Shown here piece after piece: positions 5,691 through 6,393 of a DNA stretch of 6,393 bases. The DNA is taken from positions 1-6,393 of the forward strand of contig JAEOUB010000601.1 of assembly GCA_016839545.1 (NCBI GenBank). The letters are read 5' to 3'. Each line of letters opens with the position of its first letter. Position 1 is the first letter of the stretch. This DNA is from Candidatus Kariarchaeota archaeon (GTDB lineage: Archaea > Asgardarchaeota > Heimdallarchaeia > Heimdallarchaeales > Kariarchaeaceae). The notes beneath the pieces were generated by a model. The model was not told the DNA's origin. It did not search any database and was given only the letters and a program-made list of their open reading frames with translations. The position numbers and the translations under genes are program-made.

Positions 5691-6320
5691 TTAGAGGAAA
5701 AATGTGGGCCTGCTGTCTATAACTTTAAACCCTACATAACCCATCTCTTTCAATTTTTCGAGGTTCACCTTGACATTGTCTAAAGGTTCTCCACTCTCCT
5801 TTGCCACCTCTTCAGGTGTGGCGGATGTGAGAGAGAAAATGGCAAGTGCCGTTTCCTTCAGATCCTTCTCAAGATTGAACAATGATATTGTATCGAGTTG
5901 TTTAGTAGGGATAATAGATTGACTAGTATCCATTTCAAAATTCTTCTCCAGTATTGTAAGGAGTGGAGAGACGAAATCCTTGAAGGTATTGACGTCTCCA
6001 TTCCACATCACGATCTTGTCATGGTACTTCTGCAGAAACTGGCGTCCCACCTGGTTGAGTACCTTGTTTGGTTTCTCCTCCGTATCAGTGACCAGCACAA
6101 CGAAAAATGTGTCCATCCACTGCATATGATAGGTGATACCTGCAAGTACCATTTTCTCTGCACTTCCCTCTTGCTTGACAAGATCCATTGATACGCCCTG
6201 TATAGATGTAAGCAATGGCGCAAGTAATCCACCTTCAGGCAAATGATCAGGACTCTGAAATACTTGCCAGATAAGTGGGCGACCATCGGCTCCAATGAGA
6301 TAACAGGCGTATAGTTTCAT
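5691..6320 (-). CDS. Longin/roadblock-like domain protein with C-terminal winged helix
   Basis: This is a 209-residue soluble protein. Residues 1-125 look like a longin-type fold: a first strand MKLYACYLIGADGRPLIW, in which a Gly-Asp-Gly-type turn separates two strands, then a helix containing LLAPLLTSIQ. Further strands follow (VLAGITYHMQWMDTFFVVLVTD), then amphipathic helices with FLQKYHDKIVMWNGD and FKDFVSPLLTILEKNF. This order resembles archaeal and eukaryotic longin/roadblock-type GTPase-associated proteins. Residues about 145-209 look like a winged helix: ALAIFSLTSATPEEVAKESGEPLDNVKVNLEKLKEMGYV, with helix-turn-helix spacing and a final strand. There is no signal peptide or membrane segment. 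ATG 6320 is preceded by GGGGT with 6 bases between, a plausible Shine-Dalgarno sequence, and sits 12 bases after the stop of an upstream gene, so the two are probably cotranscribed. Possible roles are small-GTPase or membrane-traffic regulation, or signal-responsive transcription control; the sequence does not choose. Fold assignment is from pattern only. Confidence 0.82.
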   Translation of the reverse strand: MKLYACYLIGADGRPLIWQVFQSPDHLPEGGLLAPLLTSIQGVSMDLVKQEGSAEKMVLAGITYHMQWMDTFFVVLVTDTEEKPNKVLNQVGRQFLQKYHDKIVMWNGDVNTFKDFVSPLLTILEKNFEMDTSQSIIPTKQLDTISLFNLEKDLKETALAIFSLTSATPEEVAKESGEPLDNVKVNLEKLKEMGYVGFKVIDSRPTFFL

Positions 6321-6332
6321 TCAGTGACCCCG

Positions 6333-6392
6333 CTAAAAGCTCTCAAGCTTGTCCACTACCTTATTCAGAGCAGTGATGACAGGATGATCATC
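6333..6392 (-). CDS. C-terminal end of an upstream gene (5' part outside window)
   Basis: On the - strand one frame is open from the window edge for 19 codons (DDHPVITALNKVVDKLESF), ending in TAG at 6335-6333. The other two frames hit stops early. The residues form a plausible amphipathic C-terminal helix, and the stop lies 12 bases before ATG 6320, a normal operon spacing. Too little is visible to name it. Because it precedes a longin-like gene, a roadblock protein or small GTPase would be a reasonable guess, but nothing in these residues proves it. Confidence 0.4.
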   Translation of the reverse strand, partial: DDHPVITALNKVVDKLESF

Positions 6393-6393
6393 G

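Noticed and set aside
5256..5783. 175-residue + strand open frame opposite the coiled-coil gene
   Set aside because: It is Ser/Phe/Leu-rich, the usual reverse-strand shadow of a Glu/Lys/Arg/Gln-rich coiled-coil gene, and crosses the intergenic region without conserved features.
1..6393. CRISPR arrays, tRNA or rRNA genes, insertion sequences
   Set aside because: No regularly spaced repeats, cloverleaf-like sequences, rRNA motifs or transposase-like frames were seen on either strand.

Overview
The window carries most of a soluble, NAD(P)-linked, molybdenum- or tungsten-dependent formate dehydrogenase locus on the + strand. Convergent to it on the - strand are small genes of archaeal and eukaryote-like character. 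The best guess for the host is an archaeon, possibly of the Asgard group. The main argument is the 209-residue - strand protein, which reads as a longin/roadblock-like N-terminal domain followed by a winged helix. The A/T-rich TATA-like elements placed for short-leader or leaderless transcripts, and the archaeal-style coiled-coil protein, point the same way. This assignment is an inference from protein style. No rRNA, tRNA or marker gene is present to confirm it.

Left part (1-2178, + strand): the 3' part of a NuoE-like [2Fe-2S] subunit is cut by the window edge. It overlaps by 11 bases a NuoF-like flavoprotein subunit of about 600 codons with a strong Shine-Dalgarno sequence. The NuoF-like subunit has the extended architecture: N-terminal thioredoxin-like [2Fe-2S] domain, FMN/NAD core, N3-type [4Fe-4S] site and C-terminal 2x[4Fe-4S] ferredoxin. 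Its frame is broken once, by a TAA at 1201-1203, exactly where the family normally has Lys or Arg. The reading frame and conserved motifs continue undisturbed on both sides.

Middle (2179-5036, + strand): a 95-base A/T-rich gap holds a poly-T run and a TATA-like promoter candidate. It is followed by a 920-residue catalytic subunit starting at GTG. This is a NuoG-type iron-sulfur N-terminus fused to a formate dehydrogenase molybdopterin domain, with Cys369 in the place of selenocysteine. Formate would be oxidised at the Mo/W-bis(pyranopterin) site. Electrons would travel through the iron-sulfur chain to the NuoE/NuoF module and reduce NAD(P)+, possibly with ferredoxin as a second partner, because the NuoF architecture matches flavin-based bifurcating enzymes.

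Right part (5033-6393, - strand): a 188-residue, almost wholly coiled-coil protein ends tail-to-tail with the formate dehydrogenase, the two stop codons sharing a TTAA. Upstream of it lie the longin-like/winged-helix protein and the last 19 codons of another gene only 12 bases further upstream. The region between the coiled-coil gene and the longin-like gene holds an interleaved pair of perfect inverted repeats and a TATA-like sequence.

The points most worth following are the single nonsense codon in an otherwise intact NuoF subunit, the loss of a canonical cluster cysteine (Val166) in the catalytic subunit, and the longin-like plus winged-helix architecture.
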